Source: Pirellulales bacterium | GTDB taxonomy: Bacteria > Planctomycetota > Planctomycetia > Pirellulales > UBA1268 | DNA: 42,398 bases | NCBI GenBank assembly: GCA_017853835.1 | Contig: JAFMIU010000022.1 | Span: 1 to 42,398 of the forward strand | Direction: 5' to 3' | The notes under the pieces: model-generated | What the model was told of the DNA's origin: nothing | The model's input: the letters and a program-made list of their open reading frames with translations, nothing else | Database searches by the model: none | Shown: piece by piece, positions 26,199 through 36,406 of the stretch | Layout of the letters: each line of letters starts with the position of its first letter | How positions within the stretch are numbered: the first letter of the stretch is position 1 | Program-made: the position numbers and the translations under genes

Positions 26199-26810
26199 TC
26201 AGAAGCACCACGTCGAGATCGTCCAGGCCGGCTCGAATCGACCCCCGACGTTGTGCCAGGCGTTGCCCCCGGAGTGGACCACGCCGGATCGGCGGTCGCC
26301 ATGCCATTCCCAGCGCTCGCCCGTGACAAGGTCGAAGACGTGCCCCTTGGTCGAGGTGCCATGAAGGGTCCAGGTGCCATCCGCTTGAAGCATCACCGCC
26401 GGCCTCGATCCCTGCACGTTGAAGAGCCGTGCGATCTCAGGGGCGCGAACGGTGAGTTCGCGGCGCCGTTCGTCCGCGGTGGCCGTGAGGTCGAACCTTT
26501 CCACCTGAAGCAACGACCCGGGGCCCATGGCATAGTTCAGGCCGCCGTGGCCGTCGGCAAGGCTCCAGGCCCAGTGGCCGAGGGTTGGGTGGAAGCGGTA
26601 ATAGATGTGGCCGATTTTGAGCTGGGCCGCGTCGATCGGGGAGAAGGTCTGCCCCAGCGGGTCGTAGCGGTAGATCGCCGCCGGATCGAGATCCACCGCC
26701 GACGGGTGGAGTGCAGGCGTATCGGCCGCGTGGGACAGGGTCGCAAAGGACAGGGTCGCGAGGGATGCGAGCACGATCGCCAAGGACGCGCTGCGGATGC
26801 GAGGAATCAT
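26199..26810 (-). CDS. Secreted protein of unknown function
   Basis: The 203-aa protein has a clear signal peptide (about 1-28, ending LSHAAD) and a start supported by GGAG. The mature part contains IYRYDPLGQTFSPIDAAQLK, HPTLGHWAWSLADGHGG and GDRRSGVVHSGGNAWHNVGG, with many Trp, His and Gly residues. No known catalytic motif is recognised. It is transcribed toward tusA with an 86-bp gap, and diverges from the BNR_4 gene across 216 bp that show no other gene. Periplasmic or extracellular location is inferred from the leader. Confidence 0.75.
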   Translation of the reverse strand: MIPRIRSASLAIVLASLATLSFATLSHAADTPALHPSAVDLDPAAIYRYDPLGQTFSPIDAAQLKIGHIYYRFHPTLGHWAWSLADGHGGLNYAMGPGSLLQVERFDLTATADERRRELTVRAPEIARLFNVQGSRPAVMLQADGTWTLHGTSTKGHVFDLVTGERWEWHGDRRSGVVHSGGNAWHNVGGRFEPAWTISTWCF

Positions 26811-27026
26811 GGCTGCTCCGGGGCACGGGACGGGGCGGCACGACGGACCGCCGACTCTGAAACTCTAGTTCCAGGTTGGCTGGCATGCGGCCAGGGGCCG
26901 CGACAGCCGCCAAAACGTGGTTTTTTCGGCCCTCCCGTGCCATGCTATCGAGGCTGCCTGGGGCCGCATCGTTGGTTTCCCGGGGCTGGCTTTCCATGTG
27001 CGGCCCGGGATTCCCCTCAGGTGACG

Positions 27027-30000
27027 ATGCGACGTGTTGCAGGGCTTCACCGAACCGTTCGCGAGGGGCGTGCCCTCACGTTCGCCGTCCGTGCCTGGTG
27101 CTGGTGCGCGGGCCTCGTGGGGCTCTGCCCCGTGGTGACAGTGGCCCAAGGACTCGTGCCCGATTCGCTCTTCACGCTCACGGGAGCGGTCACGACGCCC
27201 AACGGCGCGTGGTGCTGATATGAAGACGAGCGGGCCATCATCGACACCACGGATCCAGCCCATCCGAGCCTTCTCGTCAGCAGCGTGTCGGCCGGCAGCG
27301 GAGCCGAGTCGGGGGACATCGACCTGCTCTGGCGGGATCTGGCCACCGGTGCGCAGGGCGGTTTCGAACTGGCGAATCAACTCCAGCAGGACGACCACGA
27401 CTCGGCCTCGCTCACGCTTCGTCCCGATGGTCGCTACCTCGCCATGTATGCCAAGCACGGAGGCGACAACCTCACCCGCTGGCGGGTGTCGGTGAATCCC
27501 AACGACCCCACGGCCTGGCAGCCGGAGCAGACGCTCAACAACAACGCCGGCACCACCTACAACAACACCTACCTGCTTGCCGGTGAAAACGGTGGTGCCG
27601 GCCGGATGTACAACTTCACCCGCGCGGTGAACTACGACCCCAACGTGCAGGTGTCGTATGACCAGGGCAGCACCTGGCACTCTGGCGGCAAGTTGCTCAC
27701 CGAGGGGGGCAGCGGTGACCGCCCGTATGTCCGCTACGCTGCCAGCGACGACACCATCTTCGTGATGTCGACCGATCGGCATCCTCGCGACTACGCCAAC
27801 AGCGTCTACACGGGCTACGTCCGCGACGGGAAGCTCTACGCGATGGATGGCACGGTCGTCGACGGCGACATCTTCGACACCTCGGCGGTAGCGCCGTCGG
27901 CGCTCACGCCGCTGTTTCGCAACGGCTCGCCGTCGAATGGCACGACGATGAATCGCGGCTGGACCATCAGCATGGAGGTCGACAACACCGGCAACCCCGT
28001 GGGCATCTTCTCCGCGAGGGCCAACGACAGCGACCTCGACCACCGCTTCTTCTACTCGCGCTTCGACGGCGTCGCATGGCAGGTGCACGAACTCGCCCGT
28101 GCCGGAGGCTATCTGTATGCGGCGGAGAACGACTACACGGGCCTGGCGTCGATCGATCCCGACAACCCGAACGTCGTCTACGTGTCGACGAAGATCAACC
28201 CGACCACGAACGCGACGACGGCGAAGTATGAGCTCTACAAGGGCGTGACGGGCGATTTCGGCGCCACCTGGGCCTGGACGGCCATCACCGCCGATTCTCC
28301 CATCGACAACCTGCGTCCGATCGTCCCGTCCTGGAACGGCGAATCGACGGCGGTGCTCTGGATGCGGGGCACCTACACGAGCTACACGAACTGGAACACG
28401 TCGGTGGTGGGCACGACGTTTGCGGCCACCGACTCCAGGTCGTTGCTCTGGCGGGGAACGCCTGCGGGCAGTCAGTCGTGGAGCGGGGGAACCGGCACCT
28501 GGGACAGCGGCGGTGGCGCGATCACGACGTTCCGCGCGGGCGACGAGGTGGCATTTGGCGACGGGGCCGTGTCGTCCGACGTTACGATTCCCGCGCCGGT
28601 CGCTCCGATGGGCACGGCGTTCTCCAACCGCACGCAGTCCTACCGGCTTTCCGGGGCGTCGATCGGCGGACGCGGCGGCCTGCGGGTGATCGGTGGCGGC
28701 ACGGTAACCCTCGCCAACGGCCGCAACACGTTCTCGGGCGACACGCTCGTGGCCCGGGGCACGCTCGTGCTGTCGGGGAGCGCGGCGTTGGCCGGCACCT
28801 CACGGATCACCATCGCCGAGGGAGCCACGTTTGACGTCGCGTCCACGTCGGCCGGAGGGCATGTCCTCGCCGGCCAGTCGGTCTCGAACGCCGGCCACAT
28901 CCGTGGTGCGATCGTGGCGGAACCTGGCAGCAGCGTGTCGCTAGTGTCGTCGAGCCTGCTCACGGGCGACCTCACGGCGACGGGGGCGGGCGTCGTGGCC
29001 GAAGGAACGGTCGTGGGCCGCGTGGCCCTGTCGACGGGAGCGACGCTGCGGATTGGCAGCACCGCGATCACCCAGGTGATCACAGGCCAGCAGTCGGTCT
29101 ACGTGGATGCCACGCACGGGGGCGGAGGCAACACCACGCGCGTCGATGGCTCCGCGTTCACGCCCACCACCAATCCCGATTGGCAGATTCGTTCTCCCTA
29201 TGCCAACGGCGGCGTGGTGTACCAGGGGGGAAGCGACTCCCCCACGACCGCGGCCACCCTCAAGACGACGATCAGCGGTCTGGTGCCGGGCCGCGCCTAT
29301 CACCTGTATGCCAACTACTGGGATGCCACCGGTTCGAGTTGGCGCATCCTGGCGGGCACCTCCCCGGGCTCGCTCCGCCTCTTCGATGCTCCTGCCGATG
29401 CCGTGGCGGGGGCGACCGACGGCCTCGATCCTCGAACGCTCGGGTATGCCACGCTCCCGATGATCACCGAAAGCAATCGCTCGATGTGGGCCGCCGATCT
29501 CGGCACGATGACGGCCGACGCCAACGGCCGCGTCGCGGTGTTTGTCGACGACACGGGCACCGCCGATGGCGACGACCGCACCTGGTATGACGGCGTCACC
29601 TATTCCACGGAGCAGGTTGGGTATGCCGGGCAGTCCACACTGAACGTCTCTGGTGATTTCATCGTCGACGCCACGTCGCGGCTCGTGATGGAGGTGGGCT
29701 CGGCGACGGCGCACGACACGATTGCCATCGGCGGCCAGGCGTCGTTTGGCGGCACGCTCGAGGTGGACGCCGTGAACGCGGCCGACCTTCAGGCCGGTGA
29801 CCGCGTGCCGCTCTTCGAGGTGGCCTCGTCGACGGGTGCCTTCGATGCGTTTGATCTGCCAGCCCTGGCGTCAGGACTCGCCTGGGACACCCGCGACCTC
29901 TACCGAACCGGCGCGCTCGGGGTGGTGAACGCGTCGGCCTTCGCGGTGATCACGCTCGATGTGGCGAGCGGGGCCGAGACGCAGGCCCGCGCCGGCCTGC

Positions 30001-30743
30001 CGGTGCTCTCGGGCACGGCACCGCTCGCCAAGGTGGGCGGGGGAACGCTCGTGATCAACCGTGACAATCCGCTGACGGGTGAAACGAGGGTTGAGGATGG
30101 CACGCTACACCTGGCCCACGCCGAAGCCCTCGCGGCGAGCACGATCGTGCCGTTGGCCGGCGGCACGGTGAGCATCGCTCCAGGCTTGGCGACACGCGTG
30201 GGGGGCTTGCGGCCCGCCGCCGGCGGCACCGTGGACCTCGGAACCGGTGGGCTCACCGTCGCCGCAGGATTGTCGGCATCAGACGCGGTCGCGGCGATCC
30301 TGGCCGGCCGCGGCGATGGCTCGTGGAACGGCACTGGCATCACGTCGTCGGCTGCTGCGGCGGCAGCTCTCGCAGGAGTTCCGCGGGGTGTGGGCTGGCT
30401 CGAGGGTGGCGACGGCTCGATCACCCTGGCCTATGCGGCACCGGGCGATACGAACCTCGACGGGATGCTCGATCTGCTCGACGTGAGCGAGTTCATCGCG
30501 GCAGCCCGCTACGACAACGGAGCAGCGGCGAACTGGGGCGAGGGAGACTACACCTACGACGGCGTGTCCGACATTCTCGATGTGTCGCTCTTTCTCTCAA
30601 CGGGCCTGTTTGACGCCGGCACCTACACGGGAAGTGGCATGGCTGTGAGGGTTGTGCCCGAGCCGGCCTTCGGGCTGCTCGGGGTCGCCGTCGTCACCCT
30701 CGCCGTGACCCGCCGCCGGGTGTCAGGCGATCGCGTCGGGTGA
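27027..30743 (+). pseudogene. BNR_4-repeat/beta-strand/dockerin/PEP-CTERM protein with in-frame TGA
   Basis: The frame opens at ATG 27027 with a leader (AWCWCAGLVGLCPVVTVAQG) and runs to TPNGAWC, where TGA (27216-27218) interrupts it. The same frame resumes at once with YEDERAIID. BNR_4 proteins of this kind usually read GGWCWFQDERAI-like sequence, so TGA replaces a Trp codon (TGG). The rest is intact: a BNR_4 beta-propeller (to about 28430), beta-strand repeats (28490-30150), two dockerin-type loops (GDTNLDGMLDLLDV, GDYTYDGVSDILDV) and a PEP-CTERM tail (VPEPAFGLLGV, then TRRR). BNR_4 families include polysaccharide-active proteins. Nonsense mutation, sequencing error or read-through must be told apart. 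Other genes here stop normally at TGA, so a changed code is unlikely. Confidence 0.8.
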
Positions 30744-30820
30744 CCGGTCGATGCATGGCCCACGACGCGCAAACGGCCGTCGCGGTGTGACGCTCGCCCG
30801 TGAGCGGGTTTCCACAGGCC

Positions 30821-31168
30821 TCAGGAGTTCGCGGGCTTCTTCACGAGTGTTTGCAGGTCGCTTGGGAGGGTCAGCCACAGGTGGGGATGGGCCTCGACCA
30901 GCCTGACGATATCGGTGAAGTCCTTGGCCTGCTTGCTCTGGCAACGCGAAGGCTCCGACCAGGCCTTGATCTTTCCAGCGAGCGTGTCATGCAGCGAGGC
31001 AACGCGCAGCAGAATGCCGTGAACGTCGGCGGGCACAGCCCGTGACGGGAACTCCCGATAGAAGTCTTCTGTGGAGAGTTGAATCGAAACGGCTGATCGG
31101 CCTTTCAGATTGACCGACCACTCGAACCGTTCGCTGGTGAATCCAGCCTCCTCGAGCATGAGCACCAT
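30821..31168 (-). pseudogene. Truncated gene, possibly nucleotidyltransferase-like
   Basis: The 115-aa frame has VLMLEEAGFTSERFEWSVN, then a stretch VASLHDTLAGKIKAWSEP and a charged tail (KQAKDFTDIVRLVEAHPHL). This pattern is like the C-terminal half of AbiEii-type or related nucleotidyltransferase proteins, where a Lys-containing helix is followed by a KD-containing one. The N-terminal catalytic part is absent. A stop codon lies in frame a few codons before the first Met (30 nt upstream). It sits between two large secreted-protein genes and looks like a decayed remnant. A short intact gene of unknown function is the alternative. Confidence 0.45.
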
Positions 31169-31219
31169 CCGATCGACGTCGGCATTTCACGACGGCGGGT
31201 TCCATCCATGCACCGACGG

Positions 31220-33676
31220 CTACGTCAGACTCGCGAAGACCGCCTTCCTCACGCGCGAGGATTCAGCATTCACGGTCGCGGCGATGCCGGCCGCTAACGA
31301 GTGCCGGTAATCGCCCTGGTCGTAGAGTGCCGCACCCAGGAACTCGACGATGTCGAGCACGTCGACCACGCCATCGGCGGTGAAGTCGCCGGCCGACCAG
31401 CCTACGGCTTGAGCGGTGTTGAAGGCGGCCGACCCGATGATGGTTGACGCATCGAGAAGATCGATCAGGCCGTCGAGGTTCGTGTCGCCGGCGGCGGCGA
31501 AGGCGAGTGTGATCGAGCCGTCCCCCTGCTCCATCCAGCCCACGCCGTAAAACGGTCGGGAGGCGGCGGGCTGGCTGGTGATCCCGCGTGCACCGCTCCA
31601 GTCGTCTGCCCGCCCCTCGCGGAGCAGCGAGATGATCGTGGAAGAGGAAACGCCCCCTCCGGCGATCTGCAGCCCCCCACGCCCCACCTCGAGCCGGCCC
31701 CCGGTGGCGATGTCGAGTGCCCCCGCACTCACGCGCGCCGTCGATGTGTCGAGCGTGACGAGGCCCCCTGCAGCGATGGTGAGGCTCCCTGTGCCGAGCG
31801 CCGCCGTCGATCGGATCACGACCGTGCCCTCTTCCACGAGCAGTCCGCCCGTGTAACTGGAGGACGCCGTCAGCACGAGCGTGCCGGGGCCTCGCTTCAC
31901 GAGCCGCACGTCGCCGGATCGCGAGGTCGCATCGACCAGCGTGGAACCCGCGGCCACGATGAGCGGGATGTCGGTCGTGCCCCAGAGTGCTCCGGTGGCC
32001 GCCTCCACGACGGCGGTGTAGCGATAGGCCGTGGCCAGGGATTCATCCATGCGGTGAAGCTTCGCGAAATCGCCCCATGACGACGCGCCCGCCTGGCCGG
32101 TGAGCACGTAGTCGACGTAGAGATCCATGCCGGCGGCGTCGAGTGCCGTGAGGTAGGTGCGGTAGAGATCGCCCATGCGCGGGTCGTTGGCCGCCTGATA
32201 GAAAGCGGTCTGGTAGGGGCCGCTGCGGCCATCGAGGTGCTGGCCCCCTTCGTAGGCCACGAGGCGGATGTCGCGGCCGAGCCGGCCGGTCCAGTCGTCG
32301 GCAAGCGCCTGGTGGTTGCGCACCCAGCCCACCGACACGTCGATCGCGGTGCGGCAGTCGGCCAGCACCCGATCGACGGTCGTCGACGAGGTGTAGCTCG
32401 CCCGCATGTCGTCGTCGGGGCTGAAGTAGGGGGCGATGGCGATCGCGTCGAAACTCCCCGACATGCTTTCGACGATCCGGCCGGTCACCCAGTCGTTGGC
32501 CGCCCAGCCCGCCGCCACTCGCACGAGCCGGTTCGTCTGCCCGGCAAACACGTTTGTCCAGATGTCGAGATCCCGCTTCGCTTCTCGCCCCGCCACCTGC
32601 CAGTTGTCGAGGCCGGTGTATTCGGGGCGACTGGTCTGGGCCTGCACCCACGCCGATGCCTCGAATCCCCATCCGAAGTTCCAGATCTCGTTCGACCATT
32701 CCACGTAGGCCGTGAGGCCCGGATCGAGGTGGTCCCGCACGTAGGTGGCGAAGTTTCGCACGAATGTGTCGTCGGCCATGTGGGGCATGTTGAACCAGGG
32801 ATCGGCATGGAGGTCGTTGGCGAGCTGCACCATGTATTCCAGCGACATGCCGTTGGCGATCGGTTCGCTCGGCGATCCGTCGGATCCGGAGCCCTGGCGG
32901 ATGTCGTTGGCGTCGCGGCGGTCGGCCCAGGTACGGATGTCGGAGGTGTTGGTCTCCTGCGGCGCCATGAAGCGGATCACGCCAAACGGTGAGAGCCGCT
33001 GGAGAAAGAGCGGATGAAACGGGGAGAACCCGTCGCCTGGATGCCACGACCGGCCGGCGAACGACTGCTCTTCCCAGGGAGGCATCCAGATGTTGATGCC
33101 GCGGACGGGGTCGGAAGGATTCGTTTCCTCGATCCGCAGATAGATGCCGTTGCTGCCGGGCGTCACCTGGAGATCGGCGTAGGAACGGCCGGCGGCCGTG
33201 CGGCCGGTGGCGATCGTGGTCGCGTCGAAGCCGAACGTCACGATGCCCGTGCCATCCCATTCGGCGTGGTACACACCGGCGGGATAGGCCCCATCGAGGT
33301 CACGGAACATCAGCGTGCCGGCCATCTGTTTGATGGTGTGGCCGTTGACCGTTCGGCTCGTCAGGCGGGTCACGTCGCCATTGGCATCGACCTGCACCGG
33401 ATTCGTCGCCCCGACATCCCACGCCATCTGCCAGGTGGTGGTGTCGATCTCATGGGTGATCCAGCCCCGCGATGCCTTGAACGCATCGGTGAAGGTCCAG
33501 GCGGGCGACCAGTCGACCACGTTTTCGAGATTCATCCCGATCTGCATGTGGCCGTCGGCGGCCAGGAGGGCGCGCGGCTCGAGCCGTTCAGGAAGGCTGA
33601 TGCCTGCGCGGCGGCGAGATGGATGAAGCAATCGAACCCTGCTCCGACATTTGCCGGAGCACGCTGTCTGTGGCAT
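31220..33676 (-). CDS. LEPR-type secreted glycoside-hydrolase-like protein with dockerin repeats
   Basis: The 818-aa protein has an N-terminal basic region and the motif LEPRALLA (32-39), the LEPR-xLL signature of some planctomycete exported proteins. A large catalytic-looking domain (about 44-590) follows. It contains AYVEWSNEIWNFGWG with Glu330, the acid/base candidate, and VAYEGGQHL with Glu476, the nucleophile candidate, as in retaining (beta/alpha)8 hydrolases. Beta-strand repeats (about 600-680) and two dockerin loops ([28 protein letters not shown]) end the protein. Unlike its neighbours it has no PEP-CTERM tail. The CAZy family is not assigned here. ATG 33676 is preferred to a GTG 12 codons upstream. 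Confidence 0.8.
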   Translation of the reverse strand: MPQTACSGKCRSRVRLLHPSRRRAGISLPERLEPRALLAADGHMQIGMNLENVVDWSPAWTFTDAFKASRGWITHEIDTTTWQMAWDVGATNPVQVDANGDVTRLTSRTVNGHTIKQMAGTLMFRDLDGAYPAGVYHAEWDGTGIVTFGFDATTIATGRTAAGRSYADLQVTPGSNGIYLRIEETNPSDPVRGINIWMPPWEEQSFAGRSWHPGDGFSPFHPLFLQRLSPFGVIRFMAPQETNTSDIRTWADRRDANDIRQGSGSDGSPSEPIANGMSLEYMVQLANDLHADPWFNMPHMADDTFVRNFATYVRDHLDPGLTAYVEWSNEIWNFGWGFEASAWVQAQTSRPEYTGLDNWQVAGREAKRDLDIWTNVFAGQTNRLVRVAAGWAANDWVTGRIVESMSGSFDAIAIAPYFSPDDDMRASYTSSTTVDRVLADCRTAIDVSVGWVRNHQALADDWTGRLGRDIRLVAYEGGQHLDGRSGPYQTAFYQAANDPRMGDLYRTYLTALDAAGMDLYVDYVLTGQAGASSWGDFAKLHRMDESLATAYRYTAVVEAATGALWGTTDIPLIVAAGSTLVDATSRSGDVRLVKRGPGTLVLTASSSYTGGLLVEEGTVVIRSTAALGTGSLTIAAGGLVTLDTSTARVSAGALDIATGGRLEVGRGGLQIAGGGVSSSTIISLLREGRADDWSGARGITSQPAASRPFYGVGWMEQGDGSITLAFAAAGDTNLDGLIDLLDASTIIGSAAFNTAQAVGWSAGDFTADGVVDVLDIVEFLGAALYDQGDYRHSLAAGIAATVNAESSRVRKAVFASLT

Positions 33677-33723
33677 GGGTGAGAAATCCGCGAGACACCC
33701 TGCCTTGCCCACGACCTAGAAGA

Positions 33724-34653
33724 TCATCTCGGCGGACGGCTGGCAAGCGGATCGACCATCACGGTGCCCTGGGCCGGGTCGCAGGTGAGGTCGCGGAAGG
33801 CGGCGGCGATCCGGGCGGTCATGGGACCCGGCACCGGAAACGATGCGCTGTCGAGCCTGGCGACGGGCGTGATCTCCCCCATCGTGCCCGTCACAAACAT
33901 CTCGTCGGCCTCAACCAGTTCGGCGGCCGGCACATCCCGCACCTCCGCGGGCACTCCCAGAACCTCGCACAGTTCCAGCACGGCGGCCCGCGTGATGCCC
34001 TCGGGGCAGGCCCGCGTGGTCGATGTCACCAGCCGCCCCGACCGCACGAGAAAGAGATGGGTCGAACTCGTTTCGGCCAGCATGCCGGCGGTGTCGAGCA
34101 GCACGGCGTCGTCGGTGCCGGCCGCGTTGGATTCGAGCTTCGCCAGAATGCTCGTGAGCTGATTGCAGCTGTGGATGTGCTGGTCGAGCACGTCGGCAAA
34201 AGGCCTCCGCTGCTTCGCGGTGATCAGCCGGATGCCGTGCACGTTGTCAAATACCGGCGGCTTGTGTTCGGCGAGGATGAAGAAGGAGCAGCCGCGCTGG
34301 TTGATGCGAGGATCAAGGCCGCTGGTGTATTTCACGCCCCGTGACACCGTGAGCCGGATGTGGACGCCATCGTGCATCTGATTCGCCGCAAGCGTGCGGC
34401 GGAGTTCCGACACGAGCGTCTCGTCCGACGGCATCCCTTCGTAGGCGAGGGCGGCGGCGCTCGAGCGGAGTCGTGCGAGGTGGTCCTCCAGCCGGAAGAT
34501 GCGGCCTTGGTAGAGCCGCAATCCCTCCCAGACGGCGTCGCCGTTTTGCACGCTCGAATCAAACGGCGACACCCCCGCTTCGTCTCGGTGCACAAGACGG
34601 CCGTTGATGTTGACGATCAGGGAGTCGTTGGCGGGGTTTTGACGCTGGAGCAT
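33724..34653 (-). CDS. Class IV aminotransferase-like protein lacking the PLP lysine
   Basis: The 309-aa protein matches branched-chain and D-amino-acid aminotransferases over its whole length. Shared sequences include WEGLRLYQGRIFRLEDHLARL, Glu194 in LAETSSTHLF, GITRAAVLELC and DEMFVTGTMGEITPVA. The site that holds the Schiff-base lysine (IKSLN in D-alanine aminotransferase) reads IHSCN, so His161 replaces it. The downstream ILAKLE is conserved, which makes misalignment unlikely. Ordinary transamination should therefore be lost or depend on another residue. The gene overlaps the end of the sulfotransferase gene by 37 bp, so the two are probably cotranscribed. Non-catalytic binding or a different PLP reaction are possible. 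Confidence 0.85.
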   Translation of the reverse strand: MLQRQNPANDSLIVNINGRLVHRDEAGVSPFDSSVQNGDAVWEGLRLYQGRIFRLEDHLARLRSSAAALAYEGMPSDETLVSELRRTLAANQMHDGVHIRLTVSRGVKYTSGLDPRINQRGCSFFILAEHKPPVFDNVHGIRLITAKQRRPFADVLDQHIHSCNQLTSILAKLESNAAGTDDAVLLDTAGMLAETSSTHLFLVRSGRLVTSTTRACPEGITRAAVLELCEVLGVPAEVRDVPAAELVEADEMFVTGTMGEITPVARLDSASFPVPGPMTARIAAAFRDLTCDPAQGTVMVDPLASRPPR

Positions 34654-35363
34654 GCGAGGAGGCGGTCGTAGAGGGCGATGGCTTCGTCGAGAAAGGGCAC
34701 GTTCGGCTGCGGCAGCGGCTCATCCACGGCCGGAGGTGGCTCGAATCCGGTCGATCGCCAGGTGCTGGCATACCAGTGCGGCGCCCACGCCCCGTCCTGC
34801 GGATGCGGCCCCGGAGGCCAGGAGAGCATGGCGGCGTCCCACGCGATGCCGAGGGCGTGGCACAGCCTGCGGAGCGTGTGTTCCGGCTGACGTCGGAGGT
34901 CGTCGGCATCGATCACGGCAGGGGGCGCGGCCCGCTGGGTGCGAATCCGCTCCATGAGCCGCCACTGCCAGGGCAGCCCGGTTTCGGCGAGCGTCATCGA
35001 GGGAAACACCCGCAGGTAGCTGGCGATCACGCGGGCCGGATGCCGCACGAGAAACGCATGGTCGATCGGGTCGAGCCACGGCCCGAGCATCTCGTCGCGC
35101 ATGTGCTGCGCCATGTGCTTCTGATACCACACCGGCCGGTCGAGGGGCGCGGGGCCTTCGGAGAGGTGCCGGGCCACCTCCCGCCAGTCGGTTGGCTGAC
35201 TGGCGAGCACGTCGTCGCGGCCGGGATGATCGAGCCCGGTCGCCGCGAGATAGGAGGCGTAGAACGGCTCGTCGGTCACGCCGCAGTCGGCGCGCGACGA
35301 AAAGCTCCGCATCAGGGCGGTAGAGAGATTGCGAGGTCCCGACCAAACGGCAATACGGCGCAT
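34617..35363 (-). CDS. Sulfotransferase-family protein
   Basis: The 248-aa protein begins with the PAPS-binding 5'-phosphosulfate loop, WSGPRNLSTALMRSF. A 3'-phosphate-binding element, FLVRHPARVIASYLRVFPSM, lies near residue 105. It resembles bacterial sulfotransferase-family proteins that transfer or bind sulfo groups; the acceptor is unknown. ATG 35363 places the loop at the N-terminus as in relatives; ATG 35375 is four codons longer. Its 3' end overlaps the class IV aminotransferase gene. It is divergent from the FAH-family gene across 170 bp. Confidence 0.8.
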   Translation of the reverse strand: MRRIAVWSGPRNLSTALMRSFSSRADCGVTDEPFYASYLAATGLDHPGRDDVLASQPTDWREVARHLSEGPAPLDRPVWYQKHMAQHMRDEMLGPWLDPIDHAFLVRHPARVIASYLRVFPSMTLAETGLPWQWRLMERIRTQRAAPPAVIDADDLRRQPEHTLRRLCHALGIAWDAAMLSWPPGPHPQDGAWAPHWYASTWRSTGFEPPPAVDEPLPQPNVPFLDEAIALYDRLLACSSVKTPPTTP

Positions 35364-35533
35364 GGCGGAAGTCATACCCTCGCGTGTGCCGACGGCCAAG
35401 GTCCTGCGCCCTCCGCCGACGCTCCGATGATCCCTTCCCCGCCCGAGGATTGCCACCGGGGGTTCGGCCTTGCCGCGGTTCGCCGTACGATCGTCGTGCG
35501 TTCGGCAACGATTCCGAGTCAGAGGACCCATCG

Positions 35534-36367
35534 ATGAAGATCATTCGCTGCCTGTCGTCGGGCGAGGTGCGTCTGGCGCGCCTTCATGACGACGGCCATG
35601 CCACGGCCCTCACCGGCGACCTGTTTGGGACGCTCCACGACACCGGCACACCGGTGCCCGTCGACAAGCTCCTCGCACCGCTCGAGCCACGCGACATCCT
35701 CTGCATCGGTCTCAACTACCGAAAGCACGCCGCCGAGACGGGCCTCGAGCCCCCGCGTCATCCGGTGCTGTTTCTCAAGGCATCCGGCAGCGTGCAGAAC
35801 CCGGGCGATCCCATCCTCCTGCCCCGGCGGCTCCACAGCGACCGTGTCGACTACGAGTGTGAACTGGCGGTGGTGATCGGCCGCACGTGCAGCAATGCGA
35901 GCCGTGCCGACGCCCTCTCCTACGTGGCAGGCTACACCTGCGGCAACGACGTGTCGTCGCGCGATTGGCAGAAACTCGGCGGCGGCGGTCAGTGGTGTCG
36001 CGGCAAGTCGTTTGCCACCTTTTGCCCGCTCGGGCCCGTGCTCGTCACCCCCGACGAGATCCCCAACCCAAACCGGCTCCGCATCCGCACGATCGTGAAC
36101 GACCAGGTGCTCCAAGACGGCAACACCGACGACATGATCTTCGACGTGCCGGCGCTGATCGAGTTTTTATCGGCGAGCACGGTGCTGCGGCCCGGCACGG
36201 TGATCCTCACGGGCACCCCACAGGGCGTGGGCATGGCGCGGAAGCCGCCGGTGTTTCTGCGGGCCGGCGACACGGTGACGGTGGAGATCGAGGGCATCGG
36301 CCGCCTGACCAATCCCGTCGTGGAAGAGCAGGCCGAACCCCTGCCGATCACCGCCGAGTCTCCCTGA
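35534..36367 (+). CDS. Fumarylacetoacetate hydrolase-family enzyme
   Basis: The 277-aa protein has an N-terminal segment with LCIGLNYRKHAAETG and the FAH catalytic domain (about 70-270). Metal ligands are expected at Glu108 and Glu110 (DYECELAVV) and Asp139 (CGNDVSSRDWQ). GTPQGVGMARKPPVFLRAGD closes the active site. Family members hydrolyse acylpyruvates or decarboxylate 2-oxo acids in aromatic and sugar degradation; the substrate is unclear. AGAGGA lies 7 nt before the ATG. It faces the porin gene tail to tail with a 39-bp gap. Confidence 0.92.
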   Translation: MKIIRCLSSGEVRLARLHDDGHATALTGDLFGTLHDTGTPVPVDKLLAPLEPRDILCIGLNYRKHAAETGLEPPRHPVLFLKASGSVQNPGDPILLPRRLHSDRVDYECELAVVIGRTCSNASRADALSYVAGYTCGNDVSSRDWQKLGGGGQWCRGKSFATFCPLGPVLVTPDEIPNPNRLRIRTIVNDQVLQDGNTDDMIFDVPALIEFLSASTVLRPGTVILTGTPQGVGMARKPPVFLRAGDTVTVEIEGIGRLTNPVVEEQAEPLPITAESP

Positions 36368-36406
36368 CCAACGGCGTCGACTCCGTGCCATGCCGCCGGG
36401 CCGCGA

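Noticed and set aside
27216..27218. UGA as selenocysteine or reassigned codon
   Set aside because: Many genes here end at TGA, the position is Trp in the motif, and no SECIS-like hairpin was noticed. Mutation or sequencing error is simpler.
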